Source: Bacteroidales bacterium (lineage in GTDB: Bacteria; Bacteroidota; Bacteroidia; Bacteroidales; JALTDM01). From it: DNA of 12,759 bases. The stretch spans positions 1 through 12,759 of the forward strand of contig JALTDM010000059.1 of the NCBI GenBank assembly GCA_027074135.1, read 5' to 3'. Both the position numbers and the translations under genes were made by a program. Each line of letters begins with the position of its first letter. Within the stretch, counting starts at the first letter, position 1. Shown piece after piece: positions 7,262 through 12,759 of the stretch. Below the pieces are notes generated by a model. The model saw only the letters and a program-made list of their open reading frames with translations, was not told where the DNA came from and ran no database searches.

Positions 7262-7696
7262 ATGGGTGCTAGAAAAAGATTAATGGCTGAAAGATTAAAA
7301 GAACAAAGAAAGAATAAAGCCTATGCAATATTGAGAGACCTCAGAATGTCTCCAAGAAAGGTAAGATTATTGGCAGACCTTATTAGAGGTATGGAAGTAA
7401 ATGAAGCATTAAATGTACTGAGATTTAATACAAAACATGCATCCATACCGATGGAAAAACTTCTGGTATCTGCTATTGCAAATTGGCAAAGCAAAAATCC
7501 TGACGCTGATATGACGGGATTGTATGTTAAAGAAATTTTTGTAGATCAATCCAGAACTTTAAAAAGAATTCAGCCTGCTCCTCATGGTAGAGCTCATAGA
7601 ATAAGAAAACGCTCTAGTCATGTAACTATAGTTGTGGATGCTTTGAATAAAGAAACCGAAAACAAAGAAATAAATAATAAAAAAGAAGATAAGTAA
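7262..7696 (+). CDS. rplV: 50S ribosomal protein L22 (uL22)
   Basis: L22 contacts all 23S rRNA domains, and its beta-hairpin forms the exit-tunnel constriction with L4. The product has 144 residues against about 110 in E. coli. The extra length is an N-terminal basic extension (MGARKRLMAERLKEQRKNKA), as in other Bacteroidota, and a charged Asn/Lys/Glu-rich tail after residue 128. The core has LRMSPRKVRLLADLIRG and the hairpin segment TLKRIQPAPHGRAHRIRKRSSH. The final TAA overlaps the rpsC start as TAATG, suggesting coupled translation with S3. The tail is probably flexible; no function is assigned to it. Confidence 0.97.
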   Translation: MGARKRLMAERLKEQRKNKAYAILRDLRMSPRKVRLLADLIRGMEVNEALNVLRFNTKHASIPMEKLLVSAIANWQSKNPDADMTGLYVKEIFVDQSRTLKRIQPAPHGRAHRIRKRSSHVTIVVDALNKETENKEINNKKEDK

Positions 7697-8451
7697 TGGG
7701 ACAAAAAGTAAATCCGATTGCAAATAGGTTAGGTTTTATCAGAGGATGGGACTCTGTTTGGAACGGCGGAAAAAACTATTCAGAATACTTGATTGAAGAT
7801 AACAAAATCAGAAAGTATATTAACGCCAGAATACCTAATGCGGGAATCTCAAAAATAGCAATTGAAAGATCTCCTAAGCTTATTACCATAACAATACACA
7901 CAGCTCGTCCCGGTCTTATTATTGGTAAGGGTGGACAAGAAGTAGATAAGCTTAAAGAAGAAATAAAAAAACTTTTGGAAAAAGATGCTCGCGAAAAAGC
8001 TAAACGAAAAATAAATAAAGAAACTTTGGCAAATAACGAAAAGAAAGAAATACAAATCAATATCTTTGAAATAAGAAGAGCTGAATTAGAAGCTACATTG
8101 GTTGCAAATAATATTGCAAGACAAATAGAAGGTCGTATCGCATATAAAAAAGCAATAAAATCTGCTATAGCTTCTACAATGAGAATGGGAGCCAAAGGTA
8201 TAAAAGTACAAGTATCAGGACGTTTGAATGGAGCAGAAATGGCTCGTACAGAGACATACAAAGAAGGAAGAATCCCTTTGCATACCTTTAGAGCAGATAT
8301 TGATTATGCTTTAGCAGAAGCACTTACAAAACTTGGTTTAATAGGTGTTAAGGTGTGGATATTTAGAGACGAAGTTTACGGAAGAAGAGACTTATCTCCA
8401 AATTTTAAAGCAAAGAGTTCAAGAGGTGGAAGACGGTATAAAAGAAAATAA
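7696..8451 (+). CDS. rpsC: 30S ribosomal protein S3 with a KH-domain insertion
   Basis: S3 forms the mRNA entry channel with S4 and S5 and takes part in unwinding structured mRNA. The 251-residue product has the N-terminal MGQKVNPIANRLGFIRGW, a KH domain with the GLIIGKGG loop (residues 73-80), and the C-terminal domain with MGAKGIKVQVSGRLNGAE and PLHTFRADIDY. The odd feature lies between IGKGGQEVDKLKEE and QINIFEI. From memory of E. coli and Bacteroides S3, about 12 residues separate DKL from QINI; here there are 33. The extra stretch, roughly residues 95-115 (nt 7978-8040), is rich in Lys, Arg and Glu and is likely helical. The reading frame is clean on both sides. The basic C-terminal tail is shorter than in Bacteroides. 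A 49-base gap with a promoter follows. Confidence 0.97.
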   Translation: MGQKVNPIANRLGFIRGWDSVWNGGKNYSEYLIEDNKIRKYINARIPNAGISKIAIERSPKLITITIHTARPGLIIGKGGQEVDKLKEEIKKLLEKDAREKAKRKINKETLANNEKKEIQINIFEIRRAELEATLVANNIARQIEGRIAYKKAIKSAIASTMRMGAKGIKVQVSGRLNGAEMARTETYKEGRIPLHTFRADIDYALAEALTKLGLIGVKVWIFRDEVYGRRDLSPNFKAKSSRGGRRYKRK

Positions 8452-8500
8452 TTAAAAGTTAACAAAAAAGTATTATCTTTGCAACCTAAATTTTTTAGCA
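8452..8500 (+). promoter_or_regulatory. Internal promoter and short leader before rplP
   Basis: The widest gap of the operon contains TATCTTTG at 8474-8481 followed by CAACC, a textbook Bacteroidota -7 box. It is nearly identical to the operon promoter before rpsL (TATCTTTGCACACC there, TATCTTTGCAACC here). AAGTTAAC at 8456-8463 matches AAGTTAAAC of the first promoter but stands about 11 bases nearer the -7 box. No good -33 TTTG is seen. Transcription would start near 8487, leaving a leader of only about 14 bases, most of it in a small hairpin (CTAAA 8486-8490, TTTAG 8494-8498). Confidence 0.7.
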
Positions 8501-8926
8501 ATGTTACAACCAAAGAAAACAAAATACAGAAGGCAGCAAAAGGGTAAAATGAAAGGGATAGCCCAAAGAGGACACGAAATAGCATTTGGGTCGTTTGCAA
8601 TAAAGTCCCTTCAATCTAAATGGATTACAGGGAGACAAATAGAGGCTGCTCGTCAGGCTATAACACGTTATATGAAACGTGAAGGTCAATTGTGGATCAG
8701 GATATTTCCGGATAAACCTATAACAAAAAAACCTAATGAAGTTCGTATGGGTAAAGGAAAGGGAGCTCCGGAAGGATTTGTCGCTCCTGTTACTCCCGGT
8801 AGAATATTGTTTGAAATAGATGGAGTGCCTTTCGAAGTAGCAAAAGAAGCTCTAAGGTTAGGTGCACAAAAATTACCTGTTACTACAAAATTTGTAGTAA
8901 GGAGAGATTATAAATTTGATGATTAA
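8501..8926 (+). CDS. rplP: 50S ribosomal protein L16 (uL16)
   Basis: L16 is a late-assembling 50S protein that positions tRNA in the A and P sites. The product has 141 residues, slightly longer than the E. coli protein. The start MLQPKKTKYRRQQKGKMKG, the WITGRQIEAARQAITR helix and IRIFPDKPITKKP are diagnostic. Arg82 in the VRMGKGKG loop corresponds to E. coli Arg81, the hydroxylation target of RoxA/YcfD, and is conserved; whether this organism has the enzyme cannot be seen here. A perfect 21-bp palindrome lies in the codons for residues 127-134. The gene follows its own promoter, so expression of rplP and everything after it may be set partly apart from the upstream genes. Confidence 0.97.
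   Translation: MLQPKKTKYRRQQKGKMKGIAQRGHEIAFGSFAIKSLQSKWITGRQIEAARQAITRYMKREGQLWIRIFPDKPITKKPNEVRMGKGKGAPEGFVAPVTPGRILFEIDGVPFEVAKEALRLGAQKLPVTTKFVVRRDYKFDD
8880..8900. repeat. Perfect 21-bp palindrome inside rplP
   Basis: Arms TTACTACAAA (8880-8889) and TTTGTAGTAA (8891-8900) are exact reverse complements around a single A. As RNA it can form an 8-bp stem with a 5-base loop. It lies 37 bases before the rpmC start. The encoded residues (VTTKFVVR) are well conserved in L16, so the symmetry may be partly fortuitous. Confidence 0.6.
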
Positions 8927-8937
8927 AATTTAGAGCG

Positions 8938-9141
8938 ATGAAAAATTCAGAAATAAGACAACTCTCTACCAAAGAAATGATCGAAAGGATAGAAGAAGAA
9001 AAAATACGCTTGGTCAAAATGAAAATGAACCATGCAATTTCTCCTTTGGAAAATCCTTTAGAAATCAGAAATGTTAGAAGAACTATAGCAAGGTTGAAAA
9101 CCGAATTAAGAAGAAGACAACTCGAAGAAAGTAAAAAATAA
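8938..9141 (+). CDS. rpmC: 50S ribosomal protein L29 (uL29)
   Basis: L29 is a small helical-hairpin protein next to L23 at the tunnel exit, where it contributes to the trigger factor and SRP docking surface. The product has 67 residues, normal for the family. The N-terminal helix MKNSEIRQLSTKEMIERI and the second helix with PLEIRNVRRTIARLKTELRRR, containing the family R-R-x-I-A-R-x-x-T motif, support the call. It lies between rplP and rpsQ, 11 and 12 bases away, as in the standard S10 cluster. Confidence 0.95.
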   Translation: MKNSEIRQLSTKEMIERIEEEKIRLVKMKMNHAISPLENPLEIRNVRRTIARLKTELRRRQLEESKK

Positions 9142-9153
9142 AATTAGTTTCTG

Positions 9154-9417
9154 ATGGAAAACAAAATAAGAAATCTGAGGAAAGAAAGGATTGGTTTAGT
9201 TGTGAGCAATAAAATGGACAAAACCATTGTGGTAGCCGTTGAAAGAAAACAAAGACACCCCAAATACGGTAAGTTTATTAAACTTACGAAAAAATTTTAT
9301 GCTCACGACGAAAAAAACGAATGTAGCGAAGGTGATATCGTTAAAATAATGGAAACACGCCCACTCAGTAAAACCAAAAGATGGCGTTTAGTAGAAATCA
9401 TTGAAAAGGTTAAATAA
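9154..9417 (+). CDS. rpsQ: 30S ribosomal protein S17 (uS17)
   Basis: S17 is a primary binding protein of the 16S rRNA 5' domain with an OB fold. The 87-residue product carries RKERIGLVVSNKMDKTIVVAVER, the KYGKFIKLTKKFYAHDE strand-loop with its basic tip, and the GDIVKIMETRPLSKTKRWRLVEI signature. All are in normal places and the length is usual. It ends two bases before rplN. Confidence 0.96.
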   Translation: MENKIRNLRKERIGLVVSNKMDKTIVVAVERKQRHPKYGKFIKLTKKFYAHDEKNECSEGDIVKIMETRPLSKTKRWRLVEIIEKVK

Positions 9418-9419
9418 TT

Positions 9420-9788
9420 ATGATACAGAGAGAAACCAGACTTAATGTAGCAGATAATAGCGGTGCAAAAGAAGTTTTGTGTATTGGTATTCTGGGCGGA
9501 AGCGGAAAGAAATATGCTTCTGTGGGAGACGTTATCGTAGTCACAGTTAAGTCTGCAATACCCTCCAGCGGAATGAAAAAAGGCACCGTGACAAAAGCCG
9601 TTGTGGTAAGGACAAAAAAGGAAATTAGAAGGAAAGATGGATCTTATATCAGATTCGATGACAATGCATGCATCTTGATCAATAATGCGAGTGAAATGAG
9701 AGGAACTCGTGTATTCGGACCGGTTCCCCGCGAATTAAGGGAAAAGAAGTATATGAAAATAATATCGTTAGCACCAGAAGTACTTTAA
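9420..9788 (+). CDS. rplN: 50S ribosomal protein L14 (uL14)
   Basis: L14 lies on the 50S interface, pairs with L19 and takes part in intersubunit bridges B5 and B8; it is also the docking site of the silencing factor RsfS. The 122-residue product is full length. The start MIQRETRLNVADNSGAKEVLCI, the loop KGTVTKAVVVRTKKEIRRKDGSYIRFDDNACILI and the end FGPVPRELREKKYMKIISLAPEVL match the family throughout. In E. coli this gene opens the separate spc operon; here only two bases lie between it and rpsQ and no promoter is visible, so the S10 and spc clusters are joined. Confidence 0.97.
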   Translation: MIQRETRLNVADNSGAKEVLCIGILGGSGKKYASVGDVIVVTVKSAIPSSGMKKGTVTKAVVVRTKKEIRRKDGSYIRFDDNACILINNASEMRGTRVFGPVPRELREKKYMKIISLAPEVL

Positions 9789-9799
9789 AATTTAAAAAA

Positions 9800-10123
9800 A
9801 TGCCTAAAAAATTTCATGTAAAGAAGGGAGACGAAGTAATTGTAATTGCCGGAAATTACAAAGGACACAAAGGCAAAGTGTTGGGAGTGCTTCCCAAAAA
9901 AGAAAGTGTAATCATTGAAGGTGTAAATTTTATTCATAAACACACCAAGCCAAACAAAGATTATCCCGAAGGAGGAATAATTAAAAGAGAAGCACCTATA
10001 CATATTTCTAATGTGCTTCCAGTCGATCCCAAAACCGGGAAACCTACAAGAGTAGGTCGTAAATTAAATGATAAAGGTAAATTAGTTAGATACGCAAAAA
10101 AATCAGGGGAGGAACTTAAGTGA
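9800..10123 (+). CDS. rplX: 50S ribosomal protein L24 (uL24)
   Basis: L24 is one of the two initiators of 50S assembly and lies near the tunnel exit. The product has 107 residues. A KOW motif is clear at the N-terminus (KKGDEVIVIAGNYKGHKGKVLGVLPKK, residues 8-34). The EGVNFIHKHTKP segment and the C-terminal part with PEGGIIKREAPIHISNVLPVDPKTGKPTRVG are typical. Its TGA overlaps the ATG of rplE by one base. A short inverted repeat spans this junction. Confidence 0.96.
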   Translation: MPKKFHVKKGDEVIVIAGNYKGHKGKVLGVLPKKESVIIEGVNFIHKHTKPNKDYPEGGIIKREAPIHISNVLPVDPKTGKPTRVGRKLNDKGKLVRYAKKSGEELK

Positions 10124-10692
10124 TGGATACAAAAAGGTACGTTCCCAGACTTAAGGAAAAATACGAAAAAGAAATTGTACCGAATTTGACTAAAGAATTC
10201 GGATACAAGACAATTATGCAAGTACCGCGTTTGCGAAAAATAGTAGTGAACCGCGGTGTTGGACAAGCTGTTTTTGATAAGAAACTTATTGAAGTTTCTG
10301 TTGATGAACTTACGGCTATTACCGGACAAAAAGCTATTCCAACTTATTCTAAAAGAGATGTCTCGAACTTTAAGCTACGTAAAGGGATGCCTATTGGTGT
10401 TAAAGTAACATTAAGAGGTACTTATATGTATGAATTTTTAGATAGATTAATCTCTGTTGCCTTACCACGTGTAAGGGATTTTAAAGGAGTTGATTTTAAA
10501 TTTGATGGAAGAGGTAATTATACATTAGGTGTACAAGAACAAATTATTTTCCCTGAAATTGATATTGATAAAGTACCTAAAATTATGGGGTTACAAATGA
10601 CTTTTGTAACATCAGCTCCTACTGATGAAGAAGCCTATGCTCTATTAAGAGAATTTGGAATGCCTTTCAAAAACATAAAAAAAAATAACTAA
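10123..10692 (+). CDS. rplE: 50S ribosomal protein L5 (uL5)
   Basis: L5 carries 5S rRNA together with L18 into the central protuberance and touches P-site tRNA and S13. ATG 10123 gives 189 residues starting MDTKRYVPRLKEKYEKEIVP. A GTG at 10120 is in frame and would add one residue; the ATG is preferred because it forms a one-base TGATG overlap with rplX and because ATG starts are the rule in this operon. The motifs RKIVVNRGVG, FKLRKGMPIGVKVTLRG, FKGVDFKFDGRGNYTLGVQEQIIFPEI and the C-terminal TDEEAYALLREFGMPF are all present. In E. coli, S8 represses the spc operon by binding the message at this point. Confidence 0.96.
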   Translation: MDTKRYVPRLKEKYEKEIVPNLTKEFGYKTIMQVPRLRKIVVNRGVGQAVFDKKLIEVSVDELTAITGQKAIPTYSKRDVSNFKLRKGMPIGVKVTLRGTYMYEFLDRLISVALPRVRDFKGVDFKFDGRGNYTLGVQEQIIFPEIDIDKVPKIMGLQMTFVTSAPTDEEAYALLREFGMPFKNIKKNN

Positions 10693-10695
10693 GAT

Positions 10696-10965
10696 ATGGC
10701 AAAAGAATCAATGAAAGCTCGTGAAAAGAAAAGGCAAGAACTAGTTGCTAAATATGCTAAAAAACGCGAGCAATTGAAAAAAGAAGGAAAATGGGAAGAG
10801 TTGCAAAAAATGCCTCGCAACTCATCAAAAGTAAGACTACACAATAGATGTGGTATCTCTGGTAGACCAAAAGGATACATGAGATATTTCGGTATAAGCA
10901 GAATTGAATTTAGAAAAATGGCATCAATGGGATTACTCCCGGGTGTTAAAAAAGCAAGTTGGTAA
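10696..10965 (+). CDS. rpsN: 30S ribosomal protein S14, zinc-free type (uS14)
   Basis: S14 is a late-binding 30S head protein next to S3, S10 and S19. The product is the long form, 89 residues, and lacks the two CxxC pairs of the short zinc-binding paralogue; only one Cys is present (in NRCGISGRPKG). The C-terminal signature RCGISGRPKGYMRYFGISRIEFRKMA is exact for the family, as is the final KKASW. It starts three bases after rplE. The long zinc-free form does not depend on zinc supply; whether a zinc-type copy exists elsewhere is unknown. Confidence 0.96.
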   Translation: MAKESMKAREKKRQELVAKYAKKREQLKKEGKWEELQKMPRNSSKVRLHNRCGISGRPKGYMRYFGISRIEFRKMASMGLLPGVKKASW

Positions 10966-10982
10966 TAAAAAAATTTACGACT

Positions 10983-11381
10983 ATGGTAACAGATCCTATA
11001 GCAGATTACTTAACCAGAATAAGAAATGCCTTATTGGCAAAACATAGGGTGGTAGAAATTCCCGCTTCAAATTTGAAAAAGGAAATAACAAAGATACTCA
11101 AAGATCAAGGGTATATACTTGGGTATAAATTTGTTGATGATAACAAACAAGGAATTATTAAAATCGCTCTTAAATATTCACAACCTGGTAATATTCCGGT
11201 AATAAAACATATTGAAAGAGTAAGTAAACCCGGATTAAGAAAATATTCAAATGCAACAGAAATGCCAAGAGTTCTTAATGGCTTGGGTGTTGCTATTGTT
11301 TCTACATCAAAAGGTGTTATGACAGACAAGCAAGCCAGAAAAGAAAATATTGGTGGTGAAATATTGTGTTACGTTTATTAA
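10983..11381 (+). CDS. rpsH: 30S ribosomal protein S8 (uS8)
   Basis: S8 is a primary binder of helix 21 in the 16S rRNA central domain and, in E. coli, the translational repressor of the spc operon. ATG 10983 gives 132 residues starting MVTDPIADYLTRIRNALLAKH, the family N-terminus. An upstream in-frame TTG at 10959 lies inside the end of rpsN and is rejected. The C-terminal RNA-binding part has the GLGVAIVSTSKGVMTDKQARKENIGGEILCYVY signature with the S-T-S-K-G motif. Gaps are 17 bases to rpsN and 18 to rplF. Confidence 0.97.
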   Translation: MVTDPIADYLTRIRNALLAKHRVVEIPASNLKKEITKILKDQGYILGYKFVDDNKQGIIKIALKYSQPGNIPVIKHIERVSKPGLRKYSNATEMPRVLNGLGVAIVSTSKGVMTDKQARKENIGGEILCYVY

Positions 11382-11399
11382 TAGTAAAAATTGTAAGAA

Positions 11400-11957
11400 A
11401 TGTCACGAATTGGAAAATTACCCATACCGATACCTTCAGGGGTTAAGGTAGAAGTAAGTAAAGACAATACGGTTAAGGTAAGCGGACCGTTGGGTGAGCT
11501 CGAACAAAAAGTACATCCGTCAATAAATATTAAAGTGGAAGAAGCAAGTGTAGTGCTTACCAGAGAATCTGAAGAAAAACAAGTAAAGGCATATCATGGT
11601 CTTTACAGATCGTTAATCAATAATATGATAATAGGAGTGGCACAGGGTTATACCATCCAACAAGAAGTTGTTGGTGTAGGTTATAAGGCAGAAGCAAAAG
11701 GCCAAATGTTAGAACTACATTTGGGTTTTTCTCATCCTATTTATTTTGAAATACCGCCTGAAGTTAAGGTGGAAGCAAAAACAGAAAGGAGATCTAGTCC
11801 TATTATTACTTTGAAAAGCCACGACAAGCAATTGATAGGTCAAGTGGCAGCTAAAATTAGGTCACTTCGACCACCTGAACCATATAAGGGTAAAGGTATT
11901 AAGTTTGTAGGTGAACAAATTAGAAGAAAAGCAGGTAAATCTGCTGCTAGTAAATAA
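11400..11957 (+). CDS. rplF: 50S ribosomal protein L6 (uL6)
   Basis: L6 lies at the base of the L7/L12 stalk near the sarcin-ricin loop, the landing site of EF-G and EF-Tu. The 185-residue product begins MSRIGKLPIPIPSGVKVEV and contains two copies of the L6 fold: residues about 10-82 and about 90-165. The second ends with the PPEPYKGKGIKFVGEQIRRKAGKSA signature, whose KGKGI and RRKAGK motifs are intact. No truncation or unusual substitution is evident. rplR follows after 14 bases. Confidence 0.97.
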   Translation: MSRIGKLPIPIPSGVKVEVSKDNTVKVSGPLGELEQKVHPSINIKVEEASVVLTRESEEKQVKAYHGLYRSLINNMIIGVAQGYTIQQEVVGVGYKAEAKGQMLELHLGFSHPIYFEIPPEVKVEAKTERRSSPIITLKSHDKQLIGQVAAKIRSLRPPEPYKGKGIKFVGEQIRRKAGKSAASK

Positions 11958-11971
11958 AAAAACGTGAGACA

Positions 11972-12328
11972 ATGGCAACTTCAAAGATAGACAAGAGAAT
12001 AAGAAGGAAATACAGTATTAGAAGAAATCTTAAAGGTACCGCAGAAAGACCTAGATTGACTGTATTTAGAAGCAATAAACATATTCATGTTCAAATAATA
12101 GATGATACCAAAGGACACACATTGGTAAGTGCTTCTTCAATAGAACTTGGTGATGAAAACAAAAAAATAACTAAAATAGATCAAGCAAAAAAAGTAGGTA
12201 CTTTAATTGCAAAAAAAGCTATTGAAAAAGGTATAGAAACTATCGTATTTGATAGAAATGGGTATTTATATTTCGGAAGAATTAAAGCTCTTGCTGATGG
12301 CGCAAGAGAAGGAGGTCTAAAATTTTAA
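11972..12328 (+). CDS. rplR: 50S ribosomal protein L18 (uL18)
   Basis: L18 binds 5S rRNA with L5 and anchors it in the central protuberance. The 118-residue product has the basic N-terminal tail (KIDKRIRRKYSIRRNLKG), the ERPRLTVFRSNKHIHVQIIDD strand pair, and the C-terminal FDRNGYLYFGRIKALADGAREGGLKF signature. The length is typical. The start ATG 11972 follows an A-rich stretch without a Shine-Dalgarno sequence. rpsE begins six bases after its stop. Confidence 0.97.
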   Translation: MATSKIDKRIRRKYSIRRNLKGTAERPRLTVFRSNKHIHVQIIDDTKGHTLVSASSIELGDENKKITKIDQAKKVGTLIAKKAIEKGIETIVFDRNGYLYFGRIKALADGAREGGLKF

Positions 12329-12334
12329 TAAGTT

Positions 12335-12759
12335 ATGGCTGGAAGTATTAGAAAAATAAGGACTACCGACCTTGAATTAAAAGAAAAATTGGTAGCAATA
12401 AAGAGAGTAACCAAAGTGACAAAAGGTGGTAGAACATTTAGTTTCTCTGCAATAGTAGTTGTAGGAGATGAAAACGGAATTGTAGGTTACGGACTTGGTA
12501 AGTCAAAAGAAGTAATTACTGCTATCGCAAAGGGAATTGAAGATGCAAAAAAGAATTTAGTTAAAGTTCCTATAATAAAAGGTACAATACCACACGAACA
12601 AACTGCAAAGTATGGTGGAGCAGACGTTTTTCTTAAACCTGCTTCCTCTGGTACCGGTGTGAAAGCAGGTGGTGCCATGCGTGCTGTTTTGGAAAGCGTG
12701 GGAGTTAAGGATATTTTGGCAAAATCTAAAGGTTCTTCAAATCCTCATAATTTAGTAAA
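12335..12759 (+). CDS. rpsE: 30S ribosomal protein S5 (uS5), 3' end outside window
   Basis: S5 shapes the mRNA entry channel with S3 and S4 and affects decoding fidelity; its N-terminal loop is the site of spectinomycin-resistance changes in E. coli. The window holds 141 complete codons and two bases of the next; the gene is cut by the window end, not broken. I translated it from ATG 12335. The N-terminal double-stranded RNA-binding fold has RVTKVTKGGRTFSFSAIVVVGD and GYGLGKSKEV; the C-terminal domain has KYGGADVFLKPASSGTGVKAGGAMRAVLESVGV and AKSKGSSNPHNLVK. The spectinomycin-loop residues (VTKVTKGGR) look wild type. About 30 residues are likely missing. rpmD, rplO and secY would be expected next. 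Confidence 0.95.
   Translation, partial: MAGSIRKIRTTDLELKEKLVAIKRVTKVTKGGRTFSFSAIVVVGDENGIVGYGLGKSKEVITAIAKGIEDAKKNLVKVPIIKGTIPHEQTAKYGGADVFLKPASSGTGVKAGGAMRAVLESVGVKDILAKSKGSSNPHNLV

Noticed and set aside
7776..8261. 161-codon open frame on the minus strand opposite rpsC
   Set aside because: It is the reverse shadow of a strongly coding Lys/Ile-rich gene, with no promoter or family resemblance. The other antisense frames in the operon are of the same kind.
8911..8918. TAAATTTG as another internal promoter before rpmC
   Set aside because: It fits TAnnTTTG but lies in the L16 coding end, lacks the TTTGCA context of the two good promoters, and such matches are expected by chance at this base composition.
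10959..10982. TTG start for rpsH
   Set aside because: It overlaps the rpsN end and adds residues not in S8; ATG 10983 gives the standard MxTDPIADYL start.
1..12759. CRISPR array, tRNA or rRNA gene, insertion sequence, phage or defence genes
   Set aside because: I saw no regularly spaced direct repeats, cloverleaf-like segment, transposase frame or terminal repeats. Apart from the two small genes on the left, the window is entirely a ribosomal operon.

Overview
The window is a chromosomal stretch from a low-GC member of the Bacteroidota. Three things point there. The promoters have the Bacteroidota -7 box TAnnTTTG (TATCTTTG at 1227 and again at 8474). Not one gene has a properly placed Shine-Dalgarno site. 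The ribosomal proteins also have Bacteroidota-style features: L22 with an N-terminal MGARKR extension, long zinc-free S14, L2 with HPMGGG, S10 with a TFVNK loop. I cannot name the genus.

Region 1-1279 is a very AT-rich flank. It holds a candidate small gene (204-627) that is readable only across a +1 frame change at a GGGG run and possibly an in-frame TAA, a short lipoprotein of unknown function (644-1030), a strong stem-loop behind the lipoprotein (1043-1084), and the promoter and short leader of the ribosomal operon (about 1197-1279).

Region 1280-12759 is one continuous plus-strand operon made of the str, S10 and spc gene clusters joined end to end: rpsL, rpsG, fusA, rpsJ, rplC, rplD, rplW, rplB, rpsS, rplV, rpsC, rplP, rpmC, rpsQ, rplN, rplX, rplE, rpsN, rpsH, rplF, rplR and the start of rpsE, which runs off the window. 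tuf is absent between fusA and rpsJ. Most gaps are 2-18 bp; three junctions overlap by one base (rplC/rplD, rplV/rpsC, rplX/rplE). The widest gap, 49 bp before rplP, contains a second promoter that closely resembles the one before rpsL, so the distal half can probably be transcribed independently.

The products build both ribosomal subunits: the decoding centre and 30S head (S12, S7, S3, S10, S14, S19), 30S body (S5, S8, S17), peptidyl-transferase surroundings and exit tunnel of the 50S (L2, L3, L4, L16, L22, L23, L24, L29), and the GTPase-facing or central-protuberance side (L5, L6, L14, L18). EF-G is the translocase that works on them. This is an ordinary housekeeping locus and I see no new multi-gene system. 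The points worth a second look are the paired promoters, a lysine-rich insertion of about 21 residues in the KH domain of S3, a perfect 21-bp palindrome in the end of rplP, and the disrupted gene upstream.
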